From Centropus unirufus (lineage: Eukaryota > Chordata > Aves > Cuculiformes > Centropidae), in NCBI GenBank assembly GCA_013397695.1, contig VYZI01000104.1, positions 1,554,170-1,618,169 on the forward strand: DNA of 64,000 nucleotides, given 5' to 3'. Below, piece after piece: positions 31,701 to 42,262 of the stretch. Position 1 is the first letter of the stretch, and every line of letters starts with the position of its first letter. Below the pieces are notes generated by a model. It ran no database searches and was not told the DNA's origin. It saw nothing but the letters and a program-made list of their open reading frames with translations. A program made the translations under genes and the position numbers.

Positions 31701-34700
31701 CTAGCATAGGATCCAGTAAAATGAATGTTTTAAGAAACACTACGTAAGTCGTATTTTTCTTGTTTTAAACAGGAAGATGAGAAATTTTTATCTGAAGTTT
31801 TTGCACAATTAACAGATGAAGCTACGGATGATGACAAACGATGTGAACTGGTAAGTGAGTGGTCCTGGTAGTTCCTTGAATGGTTTAAATTACAGAGATT
31901 GAGTAGAAATATTGAAACTGTTCTGCTAGTTCTGCAGTCACTGAGGTATGTGTAACCCTAGAGCCATTTCCAGTGTAGCTCAGTCTGTTTATGTACTCAC
32001 TAGAAAAATACTTCTTTCAAGGTAAGCTCTGCTCTGTTTGTTCTAAATAATTGTTCATTGTTGAGAAGGTACTAACACTGAGCTGACACGCTAAAGGTAC
32101 ACTTTCTTCCAGGTACTCTCCAATTTACCATATCACTTATATTTGCCAAATAAACACTTTTTTTCACTGTACTTCACTTATTCAGAAAGATCTTTGACGT
32201 TCTCTTGCTGAGAATTACCAGTAGCCCCTTAATATACATTACATTACAAACCTTTGAAAAGGTTTATCTGCTTAAATTGCTTTGTTAAAATCTTGCTTTC
32301 AGCAAGAGCAGCATCTTTTTTTCTCTTAAACTAAAGGCATGCCTGACAGGAGTGTAAATCCTTCATGTGCTGAGTGTGATGAAGTAGCTAGGAGGGGACT
32401 GTAGTTCTTTCTGAGGTAAATGTCAACCTCTGATATTTTTTGTTAGTTTTACTTTCCTTTGTTGATGATATTGGAGATTGGAGAACTGAAATAATACCAT
32501 TTTGTAGGAATGCACATACCACTCAGTACACAAAATCTGATACAAATTTTAAGTTTCCTACTTTCAGAACATTTTCTGACTCGGGTACACCTGAAATTAT
32601 TTTTTCTGTCTGATAGGTGAACTTTTTCAAGGAATTCTGTGCGTTTTCTCAGACGTTACAACCTCAGAATAGAGATGCGTTTTTCAAGACTTTGGCGAAG
32701 TTGGGAATTCTTCCAGCTCTTGAAATTGTAATGGTGAGAACTTCAAATGGATTTTAATAAAATTAAATAGCCATTTAAGAAGTTTTTGAGATCTGCTAAG
32801 TACCTTTGTGTAAGTTTGATTGGAAAGCTTTGCTCTGCTGAAAGCTGTAACTTTTGGGATCCAAGGATGTTCGGTATTTTATGAAGCAGTCTGACTTCAC
32901 CACTGTTATTTTTTCTTTGCTTGACAGAGAAGTCTGTGCTAAATGCAGTCCTTCTGCTAATGTAGTGTAAACATTGAGATACTCTGTTTTTATGTGGCAG
33001 CTTGTTTGGGTTTTTTTTGCCTCTGTTGTTGTTGATGTTGGAACAGTGCCAAAGAAGTATTTTTAGATAATCTTGAACTGTTAGCTTCTTGCTATCCCAA
33101 AGATCACCTAATCCTTTCTTTTCAGAGGTATAAAGCAGATTAATGTCTCTAATCAGCAATGGGAAAACATGATTTTTTTCACTCCTTTGGTTGAAGCAGG
33201 TGTTGCTGCTTCACTGTCACTATTCATCTGTCAGTGTGACTAACTCAGAAACTACAAATTCAAGGAGCTCAAGAGTTTCTAGAGTGAAATTACTAAAGGA
33301 CATTGACTGCTATGAAAACATAAAAGTTTAGTGATTAGCTGAACCCTAATCTTATTATGCTTTCCCAGGGCTTGATCAGTCCAGTTCCCATTACGTTAAT
33401 ATTTTAGGATTTTAATCAGCAAAAACCGTAAGGAAAATTATTCATTCTTGCTGCCTGTAAATGAGTACAGAAACGTTTGTACTGCCTGATACAGTTGATC
33501 CTTTTGTACGAAGTCAATGGCCTGTGTGTAACAGGCAGACGACAGTAGTGTCTTAAACATTATAGCTAGGGGTACAATGTAAATATTTCCTGCCTAAATC
33601 AGAGCTATCTACTTCACAGAAACCTTGCATTTTTCTAAGGGAGGGAAATAGTGGGGAAATTCTTTTTCTGCCTTATTTTTTCCTGTAACTGTGTTACTGC
33701 GTGTCTCAAACTTCCGTAATAAAATGTTCTCAAAACTTTTAGCTCCTTATTCTTTGCAGCTTTACTTGATCGTAAACACCAAACTTTATTTACTCTAATA
33801 AATTTATTTCCTTTTTTCATAGGGAATGGATGATCTGCAAGTTAGATCTGCTGCTACAGATATATTTTCTTATCTAGTAGAATTTAGTCCATCCATGGTC
33901 CGAGAATTTGTAATGCAAGAGGCCCAGCAGAGTGATGATGTAAGTGAAAGAGTTTTGGAGGTTTTTTTTATGTATTAGTTTTAGAGCAAACAGAAGATAA
34001 ACCAGCAAAGCAAACCTCTCCAGAAACTGGGATACAGTTATCCCAGAAATGGAAATATGAGAAACATTGGGAAAAGTTGATTTAAGGTACAAAAACTTCT
34101 GAGCACGTTTGTGTTCCATGTGTTTAATGCAGTAAGATTGCAGGTCTGCCTAACAATGGTTTTAGGTGAGGAGAGCACTGCTTGACAGAACCCTGGTGTG
34201 CAAATGCAACTCTCAATTTTGCCGTTTCACTTAAACTTAAAAAAATTAAAGGGAAGCCTAATGCATTCACTACTGAAACTGTGTCTAATGACGTTGTGGT
34301 TTGTTCTGGTGTTTTGCAGGACATCCTCCTCATCAATGTGGTCATTGAGCAGATGATCTGCGATACTGATCCTGAACTCGGGGGAGCTGTTCAGTTAATG
34401 GGGCTCTTGCGTACTTTGATAGACCCAGAGAATATGTTGGCCACAGCTAATGTAAGAAAATACAAAGGGGTAAAGACACTTTACTGTCTCAGCAAAATTA
34501 AAGGCTTAATCTTTGTTGCTGTTATTGTGGTCGGAGGCATTTTTGTTCTTTTTTGACAGTGCTAGGGATGCTCTGATACTGAATTTAAAGTAGCTAAAAT
34601 TCCTGTTAACTTTAGATAATAACAGGTCTGTGTATGTGCTGTGGTGCGGGTGTTAAACTAAGAAGTGCCATGCTTCAGTGAAACAACGCATGTGCATCTG

Positions 34701-37700
34701 TGGTGGGGCTTTTTTTGTGACAGTGAGGCTGATTTGATGCGTCCCAGATCTTTTCCCTCAATAAATAAACCTTATTTGACAGAAGAGAATGTTGCAGGAC
34801 CAACCAGAAATATATGAGCAGAGCTGAGGGCGTTGATAGAATTATTTGCAGGTTGTCTGTTGTGTTGCTACTCATTCTTATTCAAAAGGAAGTATACAAG
34901 TGCGAGTGTTTAATAAACTTGTGTTTGTTTTAGAAAACAGAAAAAAGTGAATTCCTCAATTTCTTCTACAACCATTGTATGCACGTTCTTACTGCACCGC
35001 TTCTGGCTAACACATCGGAAGATAAATGTGAAAAAGGTAATACTACTATTCCTCCTCCCCCCACTTTAAGTCTTGTGATGTTTCCAAGTGACTTACAGTC
35101 CTGTTAACCGCAAAAAGCCTGTGGTGCAAGCTGGGAATACACTTGCTGAAAACTCTTGTTCCCCCAGTGACAGGGGTTCTGTGGGCAGAAGTTCTAATAG
35201 CCCTTTAGAATCATAGAATCCCCAGGTTGGAAAAGACCTCTGAGATCCATGAGTCCAACTGTCCCTGTCCGCCACTACGCCATATCCTTAAGCACCTCAT
35301 CTACCCATCTTTTAAATACGTCCAGGGATGGGGACTCAAATACTTCCCTGGTAGCCTCTTCCAGTGCCTGATGACCCTTTTGGTGAAGAATTTTTTCCTG
35401 ATGTCCGACCTGAACCTGCCCTGGCACAGCTTGAGGCCATTCCCCCTCATCCTATCACCTGCCACTTGGGAGAAGAGACCAGCAGCCTCCTTTCAGGCAG
35501 CTTTAGGGAATGACAAAGTCTCCCCTCAGCCTCCTCCAGGCTGAACAACCCCAGTTCCCTCAGCTGCTCCTCATAAGACCTGTTCTCCAGTCCGTTTATT
35601 GCACCTTTGAATGATAATGGTCTGCATGCTGTGCTTCGTACGATATTTATCTTCCTGAATGTGTACTGCTGATTGTATGTTAGTGTTACTAGCTTAATTT
35701 TAGAGACTATTTGCTGCAAAGCAGGGACTGTCTTCAGTTCCCAGTAACAGTAACAGTTGTAACAGTTTTCAAAAATGCTTTGACATGACCCAGGGAAGCT
35801 GTGGCTGCCCCTCCCTGGAGGTGTTCAGCGCTGGGTTGGATGGGGCCTTGAGCAGCCTGGTCTGATGGGAGGTGTCCCTGCCCATGGCAGGGGGTTGGGA
35901 ACTCTAAGGGCTTTAAGGTCCCTTCGAACCCAAACCATTCTGTCATCCCTCAGTGGTTACGTGATTCCAGGCACCAGATAGGCACAGGGGATTATCTCCA
36001 AAGACCAGTTTTCACTTGGCTGTAATACAGAAGTGCTGAGAGAAATCTTTTCAAAGAAATAGAACTTGAAATACCTTTCGTTTGGCTGCTTCTTTTTATT
36101 TTTCCTGGTCATAGTAAAAGAACCAGAAATCTGTTCAGCGCAAGTGAGCAATGCTCACTGCTCTGCCTCTAGTGCTTCACAAGCAGAAATTTAATATCAT
36201 TACAGCCTCCCAAGTCAGACCTTTTCTGAGTGGACTTCAAGAGATTAAGTGAAGCCAGTGTATCTTTGGTAACGACATTTCTTTCATCCTCCTCATGTGC
36301 TCATATTTAAGTAAAAAAAAATAAGTGTCCTATGCACTTTATATGAAAACAAAATTTGCGGAATAGCTGTAATGCTCATTTTATAACATTTGAAAATTCA
36401 GATAGGCACTTTCTTATAGTGTAGGGAGAAATAATATCCCTAAGTATTAGATTACGTATTTTCACCTGGTTGAATTTGAAACTTTCTAATGTAAATTGAC
36501 AATAGATGTCTCATCCAGCATGCGTTCTTGCTCTATTTTTATTTCCCCATAGCTTACAGAAATTTGATTTGATGAAAAGCTTGAAGAGCTAGTAGAACTG
36601 ATTCTTTATCCCCATCTTTTGAAATATGTAAAAGCTTTTTCTGGTTTTTGTTTTATTTTTCTATTCATCAGATGCAGTAGTTGGGTCAACAAAGAGTAAT
36701 ACAATCTGTCCTGGTAAGTTTTAATTGACATTGAGTTTTGAAGCTTGTCCTGTGTGCTGTCTGGGTTTTATTATCAAAAAGAAGTCTAATACGTCCACCC
36801 CTTAGGGTTTTTTAATACTTTTTATTGAACTAGATGTAGGTGCTTTGCTTCATTTGAGGTGACGGGATGCTGAAGGAACGCTTTCGCGTGCTTTTGAGTT
36901 ATTGGGTTTCACCTTCATTTTCCTAGTTAACCTTGCAACTGAAAGTGTAAATCCCTGCTAATAGAATGTGTACTGGGGAGACATAGCTGAGCCTTCAGTT
37001 TTTATCTGTATGGGCTTCTTTTTTGAGCATTATGGAAAGACACTGCTGATCAGGTCCCTGTGAATACAGATCTGAGTGGCTGTCATGTAACTGTGTCCCA
37101 CGAAGCTGGATCATCATCACCAGTAACTCACTGATCCCGGGAGAAGTCCCACTGCCTCTTCCAGGTGATCTTTGTGACTGAAAAAACAACCACACTGAAT
37201 TTGTGCGTGGTGTTTTGTTCTGACCCAACATGCCACTTGCTAAAGCATCCAGTGTGCTGTGAAAAAGGTGACAAACTGAGCTTGGTGATGGTTTGGGGCA
37301 TGACAGTACTGTCATTATAACTTGGGCATTCTTTTTTCTCATAGATAATTATCAAACAGCACAACTACTTGCCTTAATTTTGGAGCTGCTTACTTTTTGT
37401 GTGGAACACCACACGTATCACATCAAGAATTACATCATGAACAAAGATTTACTGAGAAGAGTGCTGGTTTTGATGAATTCAAAACACACATTTCTGGCTT
37501 TGTGTGAGTATGGAGCTGTTGTGACTTCCTTGGAGGCTTTGTACATCCTGTGAGGAATGGGTATTAGTACAAGAGAATACATAAATTCAAAATTAATGTT
37601 ACTTTCCTATTTATTACTGAGCAGCTGTTTAGTAGTCTTAAAAAAAAGGTAGTGGATGTTGGTTCATGTAGAGCAATGCAGTTTGTGGTGGGAGGGGAGT

Positions 37701-40700
37701 TGTATCTTTTGAAGCCCACAGTGATCCTTTAAAGCCTTTATAACAGTGAGGACCCTCTGTGATCAGTGTCATATCTAATTTAAATGGAAATACTGCCACT
37801 TCTTAAAAACATCCTAAATCTCACAGCCCTTGTGGAGAGTGGGTGAAGTGTTGTGAACCACAGCATTTAAAGAACAGGGGCTGGTTCTGGGAGGAGAGCA
37901 CAGGAATGAGCTGATAATTGAACTTCACATGTGCTAAAGTTTATTGCTGTATTAAGAAATGAGTGGACACTGATTGCATTCAAGTACGCAGGGAAGTCAA
38001 GGACTGAACAGAAGGTTACCTGTCTGCTAAATGCCTCTTCTGAACTTTCTGAAAGTGGGTGTTAGTGCTCTTGGATTGTGGTGCATCTTCCTCTCAGCAG
38101 CATCAGTTTGTTTCAGGTCTTTCTAAGAGAGTTGGAGCCCTGCTATGTAGTTATTAAACTGTCAAATTTCTTTCTTCCTATAGGTGCTCTTCGATTTATG
38201 AGGAGGATAATTGGCCTAAAAGATGAGTTTTATAACCGTTATATCACCAAGGGGAACCTGTTTGAGCCAGTTATAAATGCTCTGTTGGATAATGGAACTA
38301 GGTACAATCTGCTCAACTCGGCTGTGATTGAGCTGTTTGAATTCATCAGAGTGGTGAGTGGAGCAGCTTCTCCTGCCCTTACCCCCTTGCATGGCATCTT
38401 GGGTAGGAATAGGAATGCAAATCCTTCCTGTGAAACATCATATTACCTCTGAAAATCACAAACTAAAAATCCCATAGATAAATATCCAAATAGAAAGGAG
38501 CCAGTAAGCTGCTTTGTGAAGTTCCACTTATCCTGTCAAGAGAGTACGTGCAGGCCTCTTTTTCATGAGTCCATGTTAAAAAGTAGTGTCCTGTAGGTGA
38601 AATCCTGTTCAGTGGTTGGCAGTGCTTCTAAACTGACTTTGAAGTGAGGAATTGAATGAGATACATTATGTGTGACTAAGTCTGGGTAGTATTGCCTCTA
38701 AATGAGAGCCTATGTTACTATAAATTAATATATATATGTGAAACAAGAGTCCAATTTGACTATAAATTTGAATTATTATCATTGTCCTTTAAAATCTTAC
38801 GCCCGCTCTTTCTTAGATGGCATTGGCTTTGAGTCAGTAGTTTTTTCACCAGCAGCATTTGTGGGAGCAGCGTGTACATGGACAGGACAGATGGGACAAG
38901 CAGAAGCGCCCAGTTTGTTGTATCGTGGGGGTAGAAAACAAGGACTAACTGCACCTCCTGAGCTGCTCACTGTGAAAGTCTCTGTGTGCGAGTCTTCCCA
39001 GGGAATCTTTGCAGTCTGTGAAGCTGAAGGGCAGTTTTTAGTTGTAGATTATCATAGCTGCTGTCTTTTCCAGCAAGAAAGGGTGACTTTTGCCATCATG
39101 ATGGGAAAGTTAAGGTTTACCTGCTACAGTGAGACCTGTTAGGGGTTGACTGACCAGAAGGTGCCTCAGTCCACGTGTGCTGATGTAGTTAGTGAGGACT
39201 AGAAAGAGCTAAAACCTGTGGCAAGAACAGGGCACAGCTGAAGGCGTGTTCTTCTCAAGAAGGCTTAATCTTGGATAGGTTTAATCAAGCTGTCACAAAT
39301 AGAACTAGGACAGCACTGAATATATTGTCCATTTACACAGGAAATTTAATTATTTCTCGATTTTTGTTTTCTTACGTAAGAAAAATCTGATAACTTCACG
39401 TTTTTTATTTATGTTTTGACTCTGGACAATGAATCAGCTACTCCTAAAACTAAAGCTTTCTGAACTTCTATGTGTCAATATTTGAGACTGAAACACCATT
39501 TTGTTCTTCTGCAGGAAGATATCAAGTCCCTTATTGCACATATAGTTGAGAACTTTTATAATGCACTTGAATCTATCGAATATGTTCAGACGTTCAAGGG
39601 ATTGAAGACAAAATACGAGCAAGAAAAAGACCGACAAAACCAGAAACTGAACAGGTATGACCTGGTTTGTGTATTCAGAGGCATTTATTGAATGCCATAT
39701 CCAGTCTTTTCTTATTGCAGGCGCTTTTTCCTTTCCTGAAGGACAGACAAAGCAGAAAGTTTTGGGTTGTTGTTTTTTTTTTTCCATTTGTGATAAAGAC
39801 TTCACCAATCAGAGTAAGCCCCCGTCTGGCTTTCCTTGTGGTCTAACAGTACCAGTCGTGTTTGTCAGTGTTTTAAATATCATGTTTGGAAAAACCTCAT
39901 CTTACAAAGAAGCATCTTCCTCTTACTGTCAGCCAATATTTCAGTGAAGCTTACGTTGATGGTAGGGCTGGGGAGGGAGCAGGACTGACTCCCACGGTCC
40001 AAGTTCACTCCAAAGCATCAGAAGCCGTTTCCGATCCCAACCATCTGGCAAAGCTTGAATCACGTGTCATGTGTCTCTTACAGTGTTCCATCTATATTGC
40101 GTAGCAATAGATTTCGCAGAGATGCAAGAGCCTTAGAGGAGGATGAAGAGATGTGGTTCAATGAAGATGAAGAGGAAGAAGGTGAAGCTGTTGTACCTCC
40201 AGTTGAGAAGTCAAAACAAGAGGATGATTTTCCAGATAGCTATGAAAAATTTATGGAAACTAAAAAAGGTATTTGCTCCATTTCAGCTTCGTGGCACTGG
40301 GAGGGCTCCCTGGCAGCTGGGACAGTGTTGTGTAAACAAACAGCTGCTCATGCTCTGAATCATACCCAGGAGGAAGTGTATCCCGTGTAATTAAATAATG
40401 AATTCCTAATGTGTCATACTAAGCCAGTTTAGGATTAAAAGAATGAGTTAAAGTGCTCCGAGCGTGCACCTTGTTTAAACGACATCTAAAAGCAAAAATT
40501 TTTGTCTCCTTGTGTGCATTGAGTGTGCTGTCCCCATGTCCAAAGCGGCAGTGCCACTCTCGGCTGGAGTTGTGGCGCCTGGGAGATGGTCGAGGGAGAG
40601 CCGTTAACTGAGTTTAACCATAAAAAGCGGGTGGCTTTTGCCCCGCGATTTTGCTGTGAGAGGGAATGTGCCCCTTGGCATACAGCTGATACTTAAGTAT

Positions 40701-42262
40701 GGAAATGTTTGTCCCTCAGCTAAGGAGAGTGAAGACAAAGAGAATCTTCCAAAAAGGACTTCAGCTGGGGGATTCAAATTCACTTTTTCCCACTCAGCCA
40801 GCGCAGCCAATGGCGCAAATGGTGCAAACAGTAAATCTGTGGCAGCTCAGACGTCACCAGCAAGCTCCAACGGCTCCTCTTCAAAGAACACAACCCTGAC
40901 CACCGCGGTGACAGCCACAAAGGTGGGAGAATATACGAAAGCTGCTGTCCTCGCTTAGGGCAGTGGAGCAGTGTGACAGGACCAAACTGGTTGTGACACG
41001 GTAGGGTTAGCATTAGTCTTTAGGTGGGGCAAGCCCTCTCTGGTTAAACACAGACTAGTTTGGGGGGAGGTTTAAGGGACTGGAGGGATTGGGCTGGTGG
41101 GACTGGTGTCTATTGCCAATCTACTGTAGCACAGCTGAACCTCACCTCCCTCCTCTTGGCGCCCCTCACTACCAGAAGGATGTTGAGGTTCTGGAGCATG
41201 TCCAGAGAAGGGAATGGAGCTGGTGAAGGGGCTGGAGAACAAGTCTTAAGAGGGGCTGAGGGAGCTGGGGTTATTTAGCCTGGAGAAGAGGAGGCTGAGG
41301 GGAGACCTTCTCACTGCCTACAACTGCCTGAAAGGAGGGTGTAGAGAGGTGGGCACTGGTCTCTTCTCCCGTGGCCTCAAGCTGTGCCAGGGCAGGTTCA
41401 GATCGGACATTAGGAAAAAATTCTTCAATGAAAGGGTCATTAGGCACTGGCACCTGCCCAGGGAGATGGCTGAGTCGCCATCCCTGGAGATATTTAAGAC
41501 GGGTAGATGAGATGTTTAAGGATGTGGCTTAGTGGTGCACAGGCATGGTTGGACTCCTAGATCTCAGAGGTCTTTTCCAACCTGGTGATTCTGTGATTCT
41601 TAATGTTCCTACCGCTCAGCATTTTAACTGTGATTGCTACTCTGTGTGTGACCCACATACAAGATTCTTCTTCTGCGTGATGTTAGCAGCCCCCAGCCAG
41701 GGAATTTGTGGTTCTGAGCCAATGAAATACAGCTCAGCGCCCTCTCCGCTCTATCCTGTACAGCCTTTCATTGTTTTACTCCCAGCCTGCAGGCTGTGGA
41801 GAGGCTACAGAAAAGCACGGCAGAAATTGCACTGCTCACACACAACATTTGCTGGCAAAACTGGTGCGCAGTGTATGTGTTCCATATTGAGCCTGTCCAG
41901 CCAGGAGTTTGAAGAGTCATTTTTAAATAATTTTTGAGGGCAGATCCAAAGGAGCAAGGAACTTCTGGTGCATTTTTAACTGAGGTTCAAAGCCATTCTG
42001 AAGACAAATGGGTCTTTAAAGGAAAAAGGCATCAGTAAGAAACCTGTGGGCTTGTGTCCCCTGGGCAGGTTGGCTGGGAGGTCGTGTACCAAAATTTCCC
42101 ATTCCTGCCTATTTTTTCCAACGTGAGGTTTTCTTTTTTCTTTCCCTTTTCTTTTTAACTTGGCAGGGAAGCCTAGTGGGCCTTGTGGATTATCCCGATG
42201 ATGAAGATGATGATGAAGAGGAGGAGACATCTCCACGGAAAAGACCTCGTCTGGGTTCATAA
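19703..42262 (+). CDS. PPP4R3B: PPP4R3B (SMEK2), protein phosphatase 4 regulatory subunit 3B, complete
   Basis: A regulatory subunit that targets the PP4C-PPP4R2 phosphatase core to substrates, mainly in the nucleus (DNA-damage response, transcription, metabolic signalling). Sixteen exons: 19703-19844, 21499-21554, 26246-26344, 27761-28381, 31773-31850, 32617-32733, 33823-33939, 34320-34451, 34934-35036, 36672-36713, 37345-37503, 38184-38353, 39515-39654, 40084-40268, 40720-40922, 42167-42262. The total is 2,460 nt, 819 residues. The start MSDTRRRVKVYTLNEDRQWD matches family members. The C-terminal RKRPRLGS and the VVIEQMICDTD phrase identify paralogue B, not A. All introns are GT-AG except intron 2, which begins GC. 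The frame upstream of this ATG is also open, but conservation favours 19703. Confidence 0.97.
19867..19960 (+). repeat. Pyrimidine-rich minisatellite with CpG, start of PPP4R3B intron 1
   Basis: Four units begin at 19867, 19890, 19918 and 19946, each starting TCCCCGCGTT; the first three continue with CCCTTCCCTTCCC. Spacing is 23, 28 and 28 bp. The complementary strand is a series of GGGAAGGGAAGGGAACGCGG units, so it has G-quadruplex potential. It begins only 22 bp after the exon 1 donor. Confidence 0.8.
19984..20480 (-). mobile_element. CR1 LINE 3' fragment, PPP4R3B intron 1
   Basis: Read on the plus strand it begins at the CR1 3' end (TCATGGAACCACAGGATGG) and continues through GGCTGCTCAAGGCCCCATCC, CTCTGGGCAACTTCTTCCAG and CCCCAGCTTTCCTGTAGCTC to a CTCTGGACCCATTCC-like stretch. 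The element is therefore on the minus strand. Its 5' limit near 20,480 is approximate. Confidence 0.85.
21209..21374 (+). mobile_element. CR1 LINE 3' end, PPP4R3B intron 1
   Basis: GTTGCCCAGGGAAGTCATG, CCATCCCTGGAGGTGCTCAA, GGTTGGATGGAGC, then GATGATCTTTAAGATCCCTT and a terminal ATTCTGTGAATGG. This is the standard CR1 3' terminus. It ends about 125 bp before exon 2. Confidence 0.88.
22328..22360. repeat. Perfect 11-bp inverted repeat (hairpin) in PPP4R3B intron 2
   Basis: TTATACCACTC at 22328-22338 is exactly complementary to GAGTGGTATAA at 22350-22360, with an 11-nt loop. It has no terminator-type role in a vertebrate intron, and its function is unknown. Confidence 0.8.
22615..22836 (-). 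pseudogene. Unidentified CpG-rich antisense reading frame, possible retropseudogene or exon remnant
   Basis: The minus strand is open for 73 codons to a TAA at 22615-22617. It contains a protein-like sequence with HLKSGKWKEAL, NEHLLWRGQYSLRVLRLHLM, SEKRKRQKIELAEKPGQRL and APKLK before the stop. CpG is clearly richer than in the surrounding intron. A second frame just upstream (LHHFMAFPKTKVMDSSVK) also reads like protein, as if a frameshift separates them. There is no start codon near the open end and no poly(A) tail. I do not recognise the family. It could also be chance. Confidence 0.3.
24326..24376. repeat. Short tandem repeat, three units of 15-18 bp
   Basis: Units GGGTCCCAGTAGTTT (24326-24340), GGGTCTCAGTAGTTTAAT (24341-24358) and GGGTCTCAGTAGTTTAAG (24359-24376). 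It is near-identical, so probably recent. Confidence 0.85.
26345..27760. other. PPP4R3B intron 3, nothing further identified
   Basis: A 1.4-kb intron without recognisable repeats. Open frames on both strands lack support. Confidence 0.6.
27761..28381 (+). other. PPP4R3B: PPP4R3B segment: exon 4, SMK-1 (DUF625) region
   Basis: A single large 621-nt exon covering residues 100-306. It starts VQGKDPSVEVTQDL, passes an acidic spacer (ESEEEHIEEMPE), then enters the highly conserved SMK-1 region with LPTCELNKLEEIADLV, REKLALALENEGYIKKLL, GLHHLYEIIRGILFLN, FSDECIMDVVGCLEYDP and FIFFNKVEIVSMLQ. This begins the Armadillo/HEAT-like helical array. Confidence 0.95.
28382..31772. other. PPP4R3B intron 4 (3.4 kb), one CR1 fragment
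   Basis: Holds a minus-strand CR1 fragment at 29371-29518. The rest is AT-rich single-copy sequence with no supported gene. A G-run (GTGTGGGGGGGGGA) lies near 31610. Confidence 0.6.
29371..29518 (-). mobile_element. CR1 LINE 3' fragment, PPP4R3B intron 4
   Basis: The plus strand reads ATAGAATCATAGGTCAGTTT, GGTTGGAGAGGACCTTTACA, CCCCCTGTCATCGGCAGGGA and CATCCAGCCTGGCCTTGAAC, the reverse complement of a CR1 3' end. Confidence 0.82.
31851..34933. other. PPP4R3B introns 5-8, nothing further identified
   Basis: Introns 31851-32616, 32734-33822, 33940-34319 and 34452-34933 separate exons 5-9. They are AT-rich with no repeat family I recognise. Confidence 0.6.
35207..35590 (-). mobile_element. CR1 LINE 3' fragment, PPP4R3B intron 9
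   Basis: The plus strand starts AGAATCATAGAATCCCCAGG and TTGGAAAAGACCTCTGAGAT. It runs through TCCAGTGCCTGATGACCC and CCCTCAGCCTCCTCCAGGCT to AGCTGCTCCTCATAAGACCT. The 3' sequence differs from the copies ending in GGTGATCTTTAAGG-type sequence, so it belongs to another CR1 subfamily, like the copy at 41165-41600. Confidence 0.88.
35788..35943 (+). mobile_element. CR1 LINE 3' end, PPP4R3B intron 9
   Basis: CCCAGGGAAGCTGTGGCTGC, CCTCCCTGGAGGTGTTCAGC, GGCCTTGAGCAGCCTGGTCT, GGGAGGTGTCCCTGCCCATG and a terminal AACCATTCTGTC. It lies 197 bp from, and in opposite orientation to, the CR1 at 35207-35590. Confidence 0.9.
35944..38183. other. PPP4R3B rest of intron 9 and introns 10-11, nothing further identified
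   Basis: Intronic stretches 35944-36671, 36714-37344 and 37504-38183 flank the microexon and exon 11. No repeat or RNA gene was recognised. Confidence 0.6.
36672..36713 (+). other. PPP4R3B: PPP4R3B exon 10, 42-nt symmetric microexon
   Basis: The acceptor TTCATCAG and donor GTAAGT bound 42 nt encoding DAVVGSTKSNTICP. The exon starts and ends at phase 1, so skipping it keeps the frame (EK then DNYQ). Paralogue PPP4R3A, as I recall it, lacks this peptide. It lies between HEAT-like helices, probably in a surface loop. Confidence 0.85.
38354..40719. other. PPP4R3B introns 12-14, nothing further identified
   Basis: Introns 38354-39514, 39655-40083 and 40269-40719. An open frame of 134 codons at 38738-39142 has no coding support. 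The last of these introns is CpG-richer near 40540-40660. Confidence 0.55.
40084..42262 (+). other. PPP4R3B: PPP4R3B segment: acidic, low-complexity C-terminal tail (exons 14-16)
   Basis: Residues 659-819. Exon 14 carries FRRDARALEEDEEMWFNEDE and a Glu-rich run. Exon 15 is Ser/Ala/Asn-rich and contains NGANGAN. Exon 16 holds GSLVGLVDYPDDED, an Asp/Glu run encoded by GAT/GAA/GAG repeats (about 42195-42229), then SPRKRPRLGS, a likely nuclear localisation signal. Stop TAA at 42260-42262. This tail is expected to be disordered. Confidence 0.93.
41165..41600 (+). mobile_element. CR1 LINE 3' end, PPP4R3B intron 15
   Basis: Starts near GCCCCTCACTACCAGAAGGA and contains GGGCTGAGGGAGCTGGGGTT, TTTAGCCTGGAGAAGAGGAG, GTGCCAGGGCAGGTTCAGAT and CAGAGGTCTTTTCCAACCTG. 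It ends with GTGATTCTGTGATTCT, the ATTCTGTG-type terminal octamer repeat of CR1. It is among the longest copies here, about 435 bp. Confidence 0.92.

Larger units (their letters stand above)
31773..39654 (+). other. PPP4R3B: PPP4R3B segment: helical repeat body (exons 5-13)
   Basis: Residues 307-658. Exon 5 starts EDEKFLSEVFAQLTDEATDD. Later landmarks are FFKEFCAFSQTLQPQNRDAF, DDLQVRSAATDIFSYLVEF, DPELGGAVQLMGLLRTLID, HTYHIKNYIMNKDLLRRVL, FMRRIIGLKDEFYNRYI and VQTFKGLKTKYEQEKDRQ. Exons 5-8 are all in phase 0 and exon 10 (36672-36713, 42 nt) is a symmetric microexon. No internal stop was seen. Confidence 0.93.

Noticed and set aside
32743..33159. 138-codon minus-strand open frame in PPP4R3B intron 6
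   Set aside because: Low-complexity composition, no homology I recognise and no splice or CpG support.
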